From NCBI GenBank assembly GCA_019671005.1, contig CM033715.1, positions 4,526,001 to 4,590,000 on the forward strand: 64,000 nucleotides of DNA, given 5' to 3'. Source of the stretch: Hibiscus mutabilis. Taxonomy: Eukaryota > Streptophyta > Magnoliopsida > Malvales > Malvaceae. The notes under the pieces were generated by a model. The model saw only the letters and a list, made by a program, of their open reading frames with translations, was not told the DNA's origin and made no database searches. Shown in pieces: positions 33,865 through 44,220 of this stretch (its first letter is position 1; every line of letters starts with the position of its first letter). A program made the position numbers and the translations under genes.

Positions 33865-35398
33865 CTACAGTGGGTCTAACTTCGAGATTAACCACGTAAC
33901 ATGATAAATCATGTATTGTCTTAGCCTTTTAGCTGCCCAAACCAGAGCACAACACAGCTTTTCAATTGACGAATATCTGGTTTCACAATCAGTGAACTTC
34001 TTGCTTAAGTAATATATCACCTTTTCTTTTCTTCCAGTATCATCATGTTGTGCTAACACACAACCCATGGAATTTTCATAGACCGTTAAGTACAAGATCA
34101 ATGGTCTCCCTGAAAAAGGTGGTACTAATACTGGAGGATTGCTCAGCTGTTCTTTGATCTTTTCCAAGGCCGCTTGACATTCTTCATCCCAAGTCCCCAG
34201 GTTATTCTTCCTGAGTAGCCTAAACATTGGATCACACCTATCAGTTAGCTGAGAAACGAAGCGTGCGATGTAATTTAATTGTCCCAAGAAACCTTGAACT
34301 TCCTACTGTTTTTGAGATTGGGGAAGTTCTTGTATGTCTTTTTCTTATCTGGATCAATCTCAATTCCTCCTTTGCTCACCACAAAACCCAATAACTTGCC
34401 AGATGTGACTCCAAATGTGCACTTAGTTAGATTAAGCTTCAACTGGAAGTTTCTCAGTCTTAGGAAGAGTTTTTCTAAATTGACCAAATGTTCTTCCTCA
34501 GATCGAGATTTGGCGATCATATCATCAACGTATACTCTATTTCTCTATGCATCATATTATTGAAAAGGGTGACCATGACCCTCTGATAGGTTGCTCCTGC
34601 ATTCTTAAGTCCAAAGGGCATCACTTTATAGCAAAATGTTCCCCATAATATCACAAAAGTTGTCTTTTCCATGTCTTCTGGGAAAATCTTGATTTGGTTA
34701 TACCCATAGAAGTCATCCATGAAAGAGAATAGTGAATGACCAGCTGTGTTGTCGACTAAAGTGTCAATATGCGGGAGCGAGAAATTGTCCTTTGGGCTTG
34801 CCTTATTGAGATCCCTATAATCAACACACATTCATACTTTTCCATCCTTCTTCAGTACCGGAACAATATTGGCCACCCATTCCGGATACTTGGCTTCCTC
34901 GAGGAATCCTGCATCATATTGCTTTTTTACCTCATCCCTGATCTTGATAAGTGTTTCAGCCTTCATTCTTCTAAGCTTTTGTTTTACAGGTTCACATAAT
35001 TCCTTTATCGGGAGCCTATGCATGACGATGTATGTGCCAAGGTCGGGCATATCTTGATACGACCATGCAAAAATATCTTTAAATTCTTTCAAGAGCTCGA
35101 TCAAACTTTGTCTAGTTTTAGTCGTGATGGTAGTACCAATCTTCACTTCTCGCTTTTCTTCTGCGGTTCCGAGGTTTAATATCTCTAGTTCCTCTTTATG
35201 TGGTAGAATCTTCTTTTTCTCTTCTTCCACCATTCTGAGCATATCACTGGGTACATCATATTCTTCATCATCGTCAATATTTCCAATTTCTTCCAAGCAT
35301 AGAGGTAATTCAAAGTCAACCTTGAAGTTAGACTCGGATTTATTCATGCTAATGATATTTGAAGACCTGAAAAAGAAATAGGCAAAAGGTATATACAA
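33865..35398 (-). pseudogene. Tat reverse transcriptase and first RNase H
   Basis: RT N-terminus (FAWSYQDMPDLGT, about 35060; LRRMKAETLIKIRDEVKKQ) and finger (NIVPVLKKDGKV, 34840), then VDYRDLNKASPKDNFSLP (34825), FMDDFYGYNQIKI and the catalytic YVDD. YVDD is now read in another frame (about 34525-34514) because bases are missing just before it. Template grip and thumb (LLGFVVSKGGIEIDPDKKK, 34395-34340) follow. After a further frame change comes RNase H (WDEECQAALEKIKEQLSNPPVL; VYENSMGCVLAQHD, 34180-34050; KFTDCETRYSSIEK). At least two frameshifts and one or more stops: inactive. Confidence 0.85.
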
Positions 35399-36035
35399 AG
35401 GGAAGAAACAAAATGAATGGAATGTTTTTTATGCTTTTAATTTTATGATTTTCATTTGGTTTTAGTTTATTCAAGAAAAGAAAGTTTGCCACACAAAACT
35501 TAGGGAAATGCATCTTTTATTGAATTCAAATTAAATTTGACATAGGCCCTTTACATAAGATCCCCAATTGTCTCCGGGCCTGGAGCAAAGGGTTTGATTT
35601 TGAGAATTAATCTGAACATGTCTTAAAGACTACAAGAATTTCTTCAGCAGTCCAATTGTCAAGCTCATAGCAAGGGCGGATCATTGACAGGTACTGGTTC
35701 TCTTTTTCATTGTCAGTCACAACATTGATACTCAGCTTTTCAAATGCTTCACATAGAGTGATCTCTCATTTTCCTTCTTCACTGGCTGAGGTATTTGGAT
35801 CCATCATACATCTAGATATAAAGTTGTGGTTCAAGGGAGGGAAGATCATCGGTTCCCATTCAATTTCCTCTCTATTCAATCTAGCTCTTCTCATCTCTTA
35901 ATGCTTTCTAATTTCAGCACTTCTTTGCCATTTGTTGGGCTTGAAGCCCAAGCCAAACCGATCTTTTTTCACCAGGATTACTACAGGGTATTGCCTTTCT
36001 TGATGTCTTTTTCTGAATCCTTTTCCGATTTTAGC
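35399..36035 (-). other. Protease-RT spacer of Tat element
   Basis: 637 bp without a sustained minus-strand frame between protease and RT. In Ogre elements an intron lies in this region; whether this spacer is intronic cannot be told from the sequence alone. Plus-strand frames here (35710, 35826) show no domain. Confidence 0.5.
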
Positions 36036-36683
36036 TCATTTCCCAAGCGTTTGTTTTACCTGCATCTTTGCACAGCTTGATAATTCCGGTTCTGGCACCT
36101 TACTCCCTTCAGTGACAAAGGTTGCATTGACTAGCTCTAATGTCCTAAAATTACACGCGAGCGCACCCTCATCAACCTCGATAAAGGGTGCATAAGTGGT
36201 TACTGATGCAATGATTTCTTCTTCTGCACCGACAGTTATTAATTGACCGTCGATCACAAACTTCAGCTTCTGGTGTAAAGTAGATGGGACTGCTCCTGCT
36301 GCGTGAATCCATGGGCGCCCAAGCAAGTAGCTAAAGCTAGGTCTTACATCCATGACCACAAACTCAACATCGAAAGTCATTGGTCCAATTTGCAAAGGCA
36401 CCTCATTTTTCCCCAACACATCATTCCGAGTTCCGTCAAACACTCTAACCGTATTTTGATAAGCTCTCATATAAGAACTATCTATTGGCAGTTTCCTCAG
36501 TGTAGCTAGTGGCAGAACATTTAGTGCAGACCCATTGTCAATAAGGACACCTGGTAACATATGTCCTTTGTATCTAGTAGTGATGTGTAAAGCCTTGCAC
36601 GATCCTGTTCCTTCACCTGGTATTTCCTCATCATTGAACGAGATGAAATTGTTCACGACAATGTTACCGACTAACACGTCCAT
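36036..36683 (-). pseudogene. Tat aspartic protease
   Basis: 215-codon stretch with the active-site block LIDNGSALNVLPLATL (about 36540-36490), the DNGS form usual for Tat protease, and the later FVVMDVRPSFSYLLGRPWIH block (36370-36310) typical of retropepsin-like domains of this lineage. The segment is open throughout; the first codons abut Athila element A, whose target duplication TCCAT is at 36679-36683. The upstream part of the same polyprotein resumes at 48425. Confidence 0.85.
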
Positions 36684-38240
36684 TGTTGCACGTAATAAGT
36701 GCTACGCAATAGTGCAAGTATACAAATTGCAAGTTATAGTATAAAAGATATCGTCTCCACAAGGATTGGTGCCACTTCAAGAATCTAGTCTCTTGCACTT
36801 AAAAAGTAAAAACACAAATAAAGGATTATAGGAGTTTAACTAATAACTAAACTAGAAGCCAATAAAGTAAAAGAAAAGATGAGATCAAATGAGAGAGATA
36901 GGCCAGGTTATCGTGAGTTGAGGTGTGATAGCCGATTGGATCGTCTTGGTAGAAGAGTGCACGGGCAACTCAGTTGCCGTGGCAACTTGCACAACGGGGT
37001 TGCCTTGGCAACTAATCGATGGTTGCCTGGGCGACTAGTTGGGCAACTACTTGGGCGTCTGGGCAGCAACCTTCAAGGTTCGGCAGAGCGTTCTTCAATG
37101 GTTTCTTCTTATCCATAAGTCGAAACTCTAGCTACTTGTACATGCCTTGATAATACATCCCTGCGTGAATCAAGGGTGAACAACAACCAATCTTGCGCTC
37201 CTCTTAGCCGTTGAAATCCTTGACTTATTCCTAAGCGGATTAATCTTCACCATCAATAGATTGAATAAAGATCATATTCATTCGTTTCTTGAATCTAACT
37301 CTCCCGATATTAGATAAATAGATGAAATCACGAGATCCTCTCCCAATTCACTCGCAAACAAGAATAAGAACCAAGAATGAATAAACCTTGAATAGAAACG
37401 TGCAAACTCTTATTACCTAAACAAAAACCAATAGTTTCTCACAACCACAAGACACAATAACCATAGCCAAATAGATTTAGTTCATGGCTAGGTTCCAAAG
37501 AAACACAAGATAAATAATCCCTAGCATGAACCCAATCGAACAAGAAAGAAAAGATGAAGAAGGAGGCTTGTCGAAATCCTCCTTGCTCTAGATGCTTGTC
37601 AAAAATTCTCTCCTCTTGCCTTCCTTGGAGTTGTCGAAATTCCTCTCTCTTGCTCTATCCAAATTTGACGATATGGCCTCTTATTTAAAGGGCTAGGTCA
37701 AAGTCCTTCTTTGAGGAGGAATTTAAGTTGGAATTAAATTATCTTTAAAGAATATAATTATTTATTATAATTATATTCCTACTAGAACTTCTCCTATCTT
37801 CTTGGAATTTAATTCTTCTTTAATCTCTTCATGGAAATCAAATTCCTTTGGGATTGGGCTTTGCTCCACGTCATCTTGGGCTTGTCTAGTCATCAGTTTC
37901 GACTACCATATCACCTTTGCTCTTGTCGACAATTGCCCTGGCAACTGGCTCGGCGTCTCCTTCATGCATTGCCCTGGCAACTAGCTCGGCATCTCTTTCA
38001 TGTATTGTCCTGGCAACTAGCTCTAGCCTTACTTTGGCAAGTGATCCTGCACATACACACAAAACACACCAAAGCAGCATCTTTTCCCACAAAAACTACC
38101 AAGTTATGTAATCAAGCTCAACGATGGAAGGAAACATGGATTAATGCATGAATGGCTAATTATGTAACTAATATGAGCCTAAGTCTAACAATAATATGAG
38201 TAAAAAGGGTAAGAAAAATAGTACTTTTGAACACTTATCA
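36684..38240 (-). repeat. Element A 3' LTR, 1,557 bp
   Basis: Minus strand starts TGATAAGTGTTC at 38240 and ends GCAACA at 36684. Exact TTGCCNNGGCAA copies are at 36974, 37000, 37933 and 37969. The TATA box of the other LTR is altered here (TTTAAATA near 37680-37688). A minus-strand frame 37886-38092 holds HEGDAE-type repeats like those in B. Confidence 0.92.
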
Positions 38241-38253
38241 CACCCCCAAACTC
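38241..38253 (-). other. Element A polypurine tract
   Basis: GAGTTTGGGGGTG on the minus strand directly before the 3' LTR start. Confidence 0.85.
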
Positions 38254-39092
38254 AAACTATTGCTTGTCCTCAAGCAATGCAAACTCATAATTACCTACCA
38301 AGACTTCAATTTTCACAAACTTAGCTTTGAACTTGATTTCAATTCTCTGAACCGGGGCACAAAGTATGATTGGCTTTTTATTTTTTCGGAAAACTTAGGA
38401 GTTACTCGGAATCAAACTATAATGCTTGTGAGTGTGTACAGAGTTGTGTGCAAGTTGATTTTTCGGATTCTATGCAAACAAGAGGTTTTCAAATTACTTC
38501 ATTGGGTTCTTTTTAACATGTTTCAACTAGAGCCAGCTTTGGGCACCTCTAGTGTTTAGTTTTCTTAAGTTAATTTATTCGACTAGAGTCGGTTTCGGGC
38601 ACCTCTAGCGATCAATTTTTAACACATATTAGAGCCAGTTTCGGGCACCTCTAGTGATCAAAATTTTTTTTAGCACATGCTAGAGCCAATTTCGGGCACC
38701 TCTAGCATTCATCCAATTTTTATTCTAATCCTCTAATTTTTTAATTATCAACCTAAGTTCACTAGAATTCCTTAAATCAATCAAACCACAACAGTGTTTC
38801 ATCAAATTTAGCATCATAGTAAAATTCTATGTTTTTCCATGGTTATCCTAGAATAAAAATTCTATCAATTAAGTGCATTGGCAAAGTCAACATCGGATAT
38901 TCATCAAATCTAAGCAATTCTTGTTCCAATTAAAGGCATGGCAAGCAATTTAAGTATCCTAAATGTAGTATTTAAGATGAATGTAACTAAACATGGTAAC
39001 TACTAATAACAATCCCCCCAAACTCGAGTGAGGCATTGTCCTCAATGCATGCATTAAAGGAAAATAACGAAAAATAAAATTCATACGAGGAC
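38254..39092 (-). other. Element A 3' untranslated region
   Basis: AT-rich, without a minus-strand gene. It holds four 26-nt hairpins (38527-38705) and, near 39010-39028, a second G-run (GAGTTTGGGGGGATTG on the minus strand) that could be an extra polypurine tract. Confidence 0.75.
38527..38705 (-). repeat. Four 26-nt 3'-UTR hairpins (element A)
   Basis: Copies at 38527-38552, 38583-38608, 38629-38654 and 38680-38705, same motif as in B and C: CTAGAGGTGCCC at one end and GGCTCTAG at the other (minus strand), with small changes in the loop side. Confidence 0.88.
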
Positions 39093-40543
39093 TTATTCCA
39101 AGAGTTTGTCATCGTGGATGATTAGTTTCCTTTTGGTCGGTGTCTTGATTCTCTTGCTTGAACACGATGGTTGTTTCCTTGTTGCCAGTGGTGGAATCGA
39201 TCCTCGTACGGGGTTGTCCTTATCGTCATCTTCATCAGTGTCATTGGCTTTTCGCTTGGAGGATTCAATTGGTACGGTCTTTGTTGGTACAATGGAGGAC
39301 TCGTCTGAATCTGAAAAATCAGAAAATGATTCCGTAGGAGTTGATTCGGGCATAGGTGCTTTACCTTTGGCTTTTGCAGTGGTTGCCGTGGCATTTTCAG
39401 GTTTGGTTGTCGTGGTATCAACTTGTGCAGGCACGATGTAGGTTGCCGCGGCATCATTTGTTGCGGTTGCCGTGGCGACTGCTTCATTGGTTGCCGGCGC
39501 AAGGATCTCGGCAGGAAAGATTGGGAACGGTACGCGATTATCCGGGTACTTTTCTAGGATGACTTGGGTGATGGCATTGTTGTGCTCCTTCATGTACCGC
39601 ATGAACATTAGTTTCCGGTCTTCAATTTGCCTTAGATGGCTTGCCAATGGTTGCAAGAGTGCTTCAAAGTGTCCCGGGGTTGATGGCCGAGTTGCCCGGG
39701 CGTTAGGTGCTTGGGCATTAGGGATTGTCGGGGCGGCAGGAGTTGTCGCGGCAATTAGAGGCCTTGAAGATTTTCCCGGTGTCTCTCCCATTAGCTTTCG
39801 AATTTGTGCTTGATTCCAACCGGACTTTGGTAGGGTCTTTTCATCGGTGGACTCACTTGGGACATGCATCTCCTTGCAAAGATTAGAAATTAAGCAAGGG
39901 AAGAAAAGAGAACCCTTATCTTTTGAGCTGCATACAAAAATCTCATCACAAATAATTTTTCCAATGTTAATGATGTGATTATGCAAAATAGAATGTATGA
40001 GCAAAAGACGTGGTATATCAAAAGAAGTTTTGCCTCGGGTTTAAGCTGAAGGTGATTTACCGTGCCCTTGTATTTACCGTCGTTCCAATGAGTTCCCGGT
40101 TGAGTGAGTTCTTGATGCACCTTGTCGAGTTGCTTGGGCGTGATTTGATCAACGAAGGCTTGATGCTCGTCCTTCTCAATGTAAATTCCGTAAAAGGTGT
40201 TGACGTTTTTGGGACTTATGAGTATGGCCTTGTCACGAACAAAAACATAAGGATTATCCGGGTTAGGTGAGTGAGCATAGAATTCTCTTACCCATGAGAT
40301 GTTACTCGGTTCCGGTTGATGGCAAAAGATTTGCCACTTTTAATGTGCAATCCTCTCGAAGATGAATGGTTCAAGGCTGAAATATTGATGAGAGTTGGAG
40401 TATTCAAATCCTTGTTCTTCATGAATCTTCCGGCTTTCAAACTTGGATTGAAATCTTTCTTGAACCACCGGTGTAGCAAACTTCTTGTATCTTGGTTCTT
40501 TGGAAGAACTTGGATGAACTAAAAATTTAATTTTGGATGCCAT
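39093..40543 (-). pseudogene. Athila ORF3 (gene after integrase), broken
   Basis: Athila elements carry an extra gene between integrase and 3' LTR, often called env-like; its role is unproven. Here it starts ATG 40543 (MASKIKFLVHPSSS), runs to about 40340, and after stops resumes at 40004-39093. The second part has the pattern HNHIINIGKIICDEIF...FPCLISNLCKEMHV seen in plant transposon-associated domains, then a low-complexity Ala/Thr/Pro tail and a basic end (KRIKTPTKRK). The tail contains many worn TGCCNNGGCA motifs (39360-39500). I see no transmembrane segment that would support an envelope role. Confidence 0.65.
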
Positions 40544-41085
40544 GGATGATCTTGGTTGTGAGTTTTGTAAAAACAAATAAAAGAAAAGAAATGAAACTAA
40601 ACTAAAAAGTTGCAAGATAAAAAGTAGGAATAGGTTAAGGGTGATGGGTTTTATAGAAAAGATAGGTGGTAAATATGGTGGGTGAGATTAGAGGAAAACG
40701 AAAAGGGGTTTTGGTTTAGGGAGAGGGTGAAGGCAAAAGAGGGTTTGATTAGGGTAAATTGGAGGCTTTATATAAGCCTTAGATTTAGCCCATTAGTTTC
40801 CTTGTTGAAGATGTTTTCCTTCTTGGATTAAAATTCCTCTTTATCTTGAACTTTTTTCCTACAATTCAAAGACAAATCAAATAAGGATTAAAATTAAAGA
40901 TAAACTAATAAAGAAAATAAATAAAGATGTGTAATGGGATTCTTAAACTTAAAAAGATAAATAAATAAAAAAATATCCTAAAGAATAATAATAATCAAAA
41001 ATAAAAAAATAAAAAAAGTTCGAAAAATAAAAAATAAAAATATTAATCGAAAAAAATAAAAATAAAAAATCAAGGGAGAGCATGC
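40544..41085 (-). other. Integrase-ORF3 spacer of element A
   Basis: Very AT-rich, with A-runs (40900-41070), and no frame of interest. Presumed leader for ORF3 expression; no promoter or splice site can be assigned. Confidence 0.5.
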
Positions 41086-42343
41086 TCATGCATCTCCTAA
41101 GTTGACCACTTCTTTGTTACGTTCCACATGAGCACCATTGTAGTGTTTCAATCTTTGTCCATTAACTTTGAATTCATGGTTGTCAGAGATGGACTTGATT
41201 ATCACAGCACCATGGGAGAATGGCTTGACGACTTCGAATGGTCTCGACCATCTTGATTTCAATTTTCCCGGGAAAAGTTTTAGCCGAGAATTGAATAAGA
41301 GAACTAGTTGCCCTGGCATGAATTGTCGCGGCAATAGTTTCTTGTCATGCCATTGCTTTGTTTTCTCCTTGTAGATTCGTGCATTGTTATAGGCGAGTGC
41401 ACGAAATTCTTCTATCTCATTGAGGTCCAACAAACTTTTTTGTCCGGCACTTTCCCAATCCATATTCACGGCCTTGATTGCCCAATATGCCTTGTGTTCG
41501 ATTTCCACCGGTAGATGGCATGTTTTGCCATAGACAAGTCGGAAGGGGGACATACCTAAGGGTGTTTTGAATGCAGTGCGATATGCCCAAAGTGCGTCAT
41601 CTAGTCTTAATGACCAATCCTTCCTAGAGGAATTTACAACTTTCTCGAGTATACCCTTCAATTCCCGGTTGGAAATTTTTGCTTGCCCGTTGGTTTGTGG
41701 GTGATATGCCGTGGCGATCTTGTGTGATATGCCGAAGCGTTGCAACATCTTGGCAATTAGTCTGTTGTCAAAATGCTTGCCTTCGTCACTGATAATTGCT
41801 CTTGGCATCCCAAACCGTGTAAATATTTTTTCTGCAAGAATCGTTGCACGGTCTTGGAATCGTTGTTGGGAACTGCAGCTGCCTCAACCCATTTAGACAC
41901 GTAGTCGACGGCAAGTAGAATGTAGAGGTTGCCGAATGAAGATGGGAAAGGTCTCATAAAATCGATCCCCCATACATCGAACAATTCCACCTCGATGATG
42001 TTCTGGAGTGGCATCTCATGTCGTCTAGAGATATTTCCCGTCATCTGGAAACGATCACATTGCTTGTAAAAGTCTTGGGCATCTTTGTACAATGTTGGCC
42101 AATACAAACCGGATTGCAAAACTTTGGCCGCGGTACGAGTTCCCCCAAAATATCCTCCATAGGGTGAAGAATGGCATTGCCGGAGTACATTCTGTTGCTC
42201 TTCTTCAGGGACACATCGGCGTATAACCTGATCTGCACATTGTTTAAACAAAAGAGGCTCGTCCCAAAAGTAATGCTTAGCATCATGGCGGAACCGCTTC
42301 TTCCCTTGGTGAGTAATGCCATAAGGTAAAATACCACAAACAA
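41086..42343 (-). pseudogene. Athila integrase, catalytic Glu lost
   Basis: Zinc domain at 42230-42050: CHSSPYGGYFGG has Tyr in place of the second His of the HHCC set, and QCDRFQ has Phe in place of the last Cys. Core: first Asp in WGIDFMRPFP (about 41970), second Asp in AIISDEGKHFDN (41790); the Glu position reads Lys in NGQAKISNRELK (about 41690). A frameshift at an A6 run near 41829 divides the core. The C-terminal part (FPGKLKSRWSRPFEVVKPF) ends near 41086. At least three required residues are gone, so it could not act even if translated whole. Confidence 0.88.
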
Positions 42344-42365
42344 GGAAATTAACTAAATCCGCGTA

Positions 42366-44220
42366 CTAGGGTATTGCCGAGGCATGTGCTGCCGTAGTGA
42401 CTACTACCAAAATTGCCGAGGCGTCCGCATCAAAGGCTACTGCGGTGTCGAGAGTTGCCGAGGCATTGAGGGTTGTCGAGGCATGCGCGTCCATGGTTGC
42501 CGAGGTAACTAAAATTTTTTCATCCGGAAATGCATCGCATATCTCTAGATCTGCGTCATCCTCCCTGTTGCTTTCTAAACTTGATAAGTGATCAGCCACT
42601 TGATTTTTTGTTCCTTTCCTATCCTTAATTTCAATATCAAATTCTTGTAAAAGTAATATCCAACGAATCAAACGAGGTTTGGCATCTTTTTTAGCAAATA
42701 GATATTTGATTGCCGAATGGTCCGTATGAACAATTACCTTTGTACCAATCAAATAGGATCAGAACTTGTCAAATGCGAAAACTACAGCTAGTAACTCTTT
42801 CTCCGTTGTTGTGTAATTCATTTGAGCACTATTAAGAGTTTTACTAGCGTAGTATATCACATGGAAGGTCTTACCTGTGCGTTGGCCTAGGACTGCTCCT
42901 ACCGCGAAATCACTTGCATCACACATAAGCTCAAAAGGTAGCGTCCAATCTGGTGGAACGACAATGGGTGCCGAGGCAAGCTTTTTCTTTAGGGTTTCGA
43001 ATGCTTGGGTGCAAGAATCATCAAAATCGAAGACTTTATCCTGTTCAAGCAAATTGCACAAGGGTTTAGTGATTTTAGAAAAATTATGAATGAACCTCCT
43101 ATAAAAACCTGCATGTCCAAGAAAACTTCGAATTCCTTTAACCAAACTTAGTGGGGGTAATCTCTCGATCACGTCCACCTTGGCTTTGTCTACTTTAATT
43201 CCCTTGAATGAAATCTTGTGGCTGAGCACTATTCCTTCATCTACCATAAAATGACATTTTTCCCAATTGAGGACTAAATCAGTTTCTTCACATCTTGCCA
43301 ACACCCTCTCTAAATTGCCGAGACAGCTATCGAAGTCATTACCAAAAATAGAAAAATCATCCATGAAGATCTCAAGGAAGTCTTCGACCATGTCTGAAAA
43401 GAGTGTCATCATGCATCTTTGAAAGGTTGCCGGGGCGTTACATAATCCGAACGGCATCCTTCGGAAGGCATAAGTACCGTATGGGCATGTGAATGTTGTC
43501 TTTTCTTGATCTTCTGGTGCTATGGAAATTTGATTGTAACCTGAATAACCATCAAGAAAAGAATAAAAGGGTTTACCTACAAGACGGTCAAGCATTTGAT
43601 CAATAAAGGGTAATGGGAAGTGATCTTTCCTGGTGGCTTTGTTTAGCTTTCGATAATCCATACAAACCCGCTAACCGATCACAGTCCTGGTTGGAATGAG
43701 TTCATTGTTTTCATTACTTACAACTGTTATACCTCCCTTTTTCGGTACACATTGTACCAGACTTACCCATGTACTATCAGAGATAGGGTATATAATGCTG
43801 GCATCAAGCCACTTGATGATTTCTTTCATTACAACCCCTTTCATGGCATGATTCGGTCTCCTCTGGGCCTCAATTGAAGGTTTGTGATCATCTTCCAACA
43901 AAATCTTGTGCATGCACACTGCCGGGCTAATTCCCTTCAAGTCGGCAATTGTCCACCCTATTGCCTTTTTGTGTAGCTTCAACATCTTGATCAGCTTCTT
44001 TTCCTGCTCAGGCTATAACTTAGAAGAAATAATTACATGCAATGTATTATCGGTTCCTAAGTATGCATATTTTAGTTGCTCTGGCAATTGTTTCAACTCA
44101 AGAATCGGTGGTTGTTCAATAGAGCGTTTTTCGAGTTTACCTTTCTTACCTGAGTAGTTCAGTGGTTCAAAGTATGTACCTGGTCGATTGACTAGCCAAT
44201 TTGCCTCTTCTTGTTGTTCA
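42366..44220 (-). pseudogene. Athila reverse transcriptase and RNase H
   Basis: One frame with stops: TAG at 44013, TAG at 43671, TGA at 42759 and TAG at 42366, all explicable as C-to-T/G-to-A changes. RT blocks in order: WTIADLKGISPAVCMHKI (43960), WVSLVQCVPKKGG (43770), MDYRKLNKATRKDHFPLP (43660), FLDGYSGYNQI, MPFGLCNAPATF (43450), catalytic FMDD (about 43360), SFLGHAGFYRRFI. RNase H follows (FELMCDASDFAVGAVLGQ, about 42930; KELLAVVFAFDKF; VHTDHSAIKYLF). After the DHLSSLES end of RNase H a linker of about 50 Ala/Thr/Ser-rich codons (42366-42540) is made of TGCCGAGGCA-type motifs. Confidence 0.9.

Noticed and set aside
39106..39813. Plus-strand frames over Athila ORF3.
   Set aside because: Shadows of the minus-strand ORF3; no recognisable domain.
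39093..40543. Athila ORF3 as a working envelope gene.
   Set aside because: No signal peptide or membrane anchor is visible in the preserved parts, and the frame is broken; called ORF3 only.
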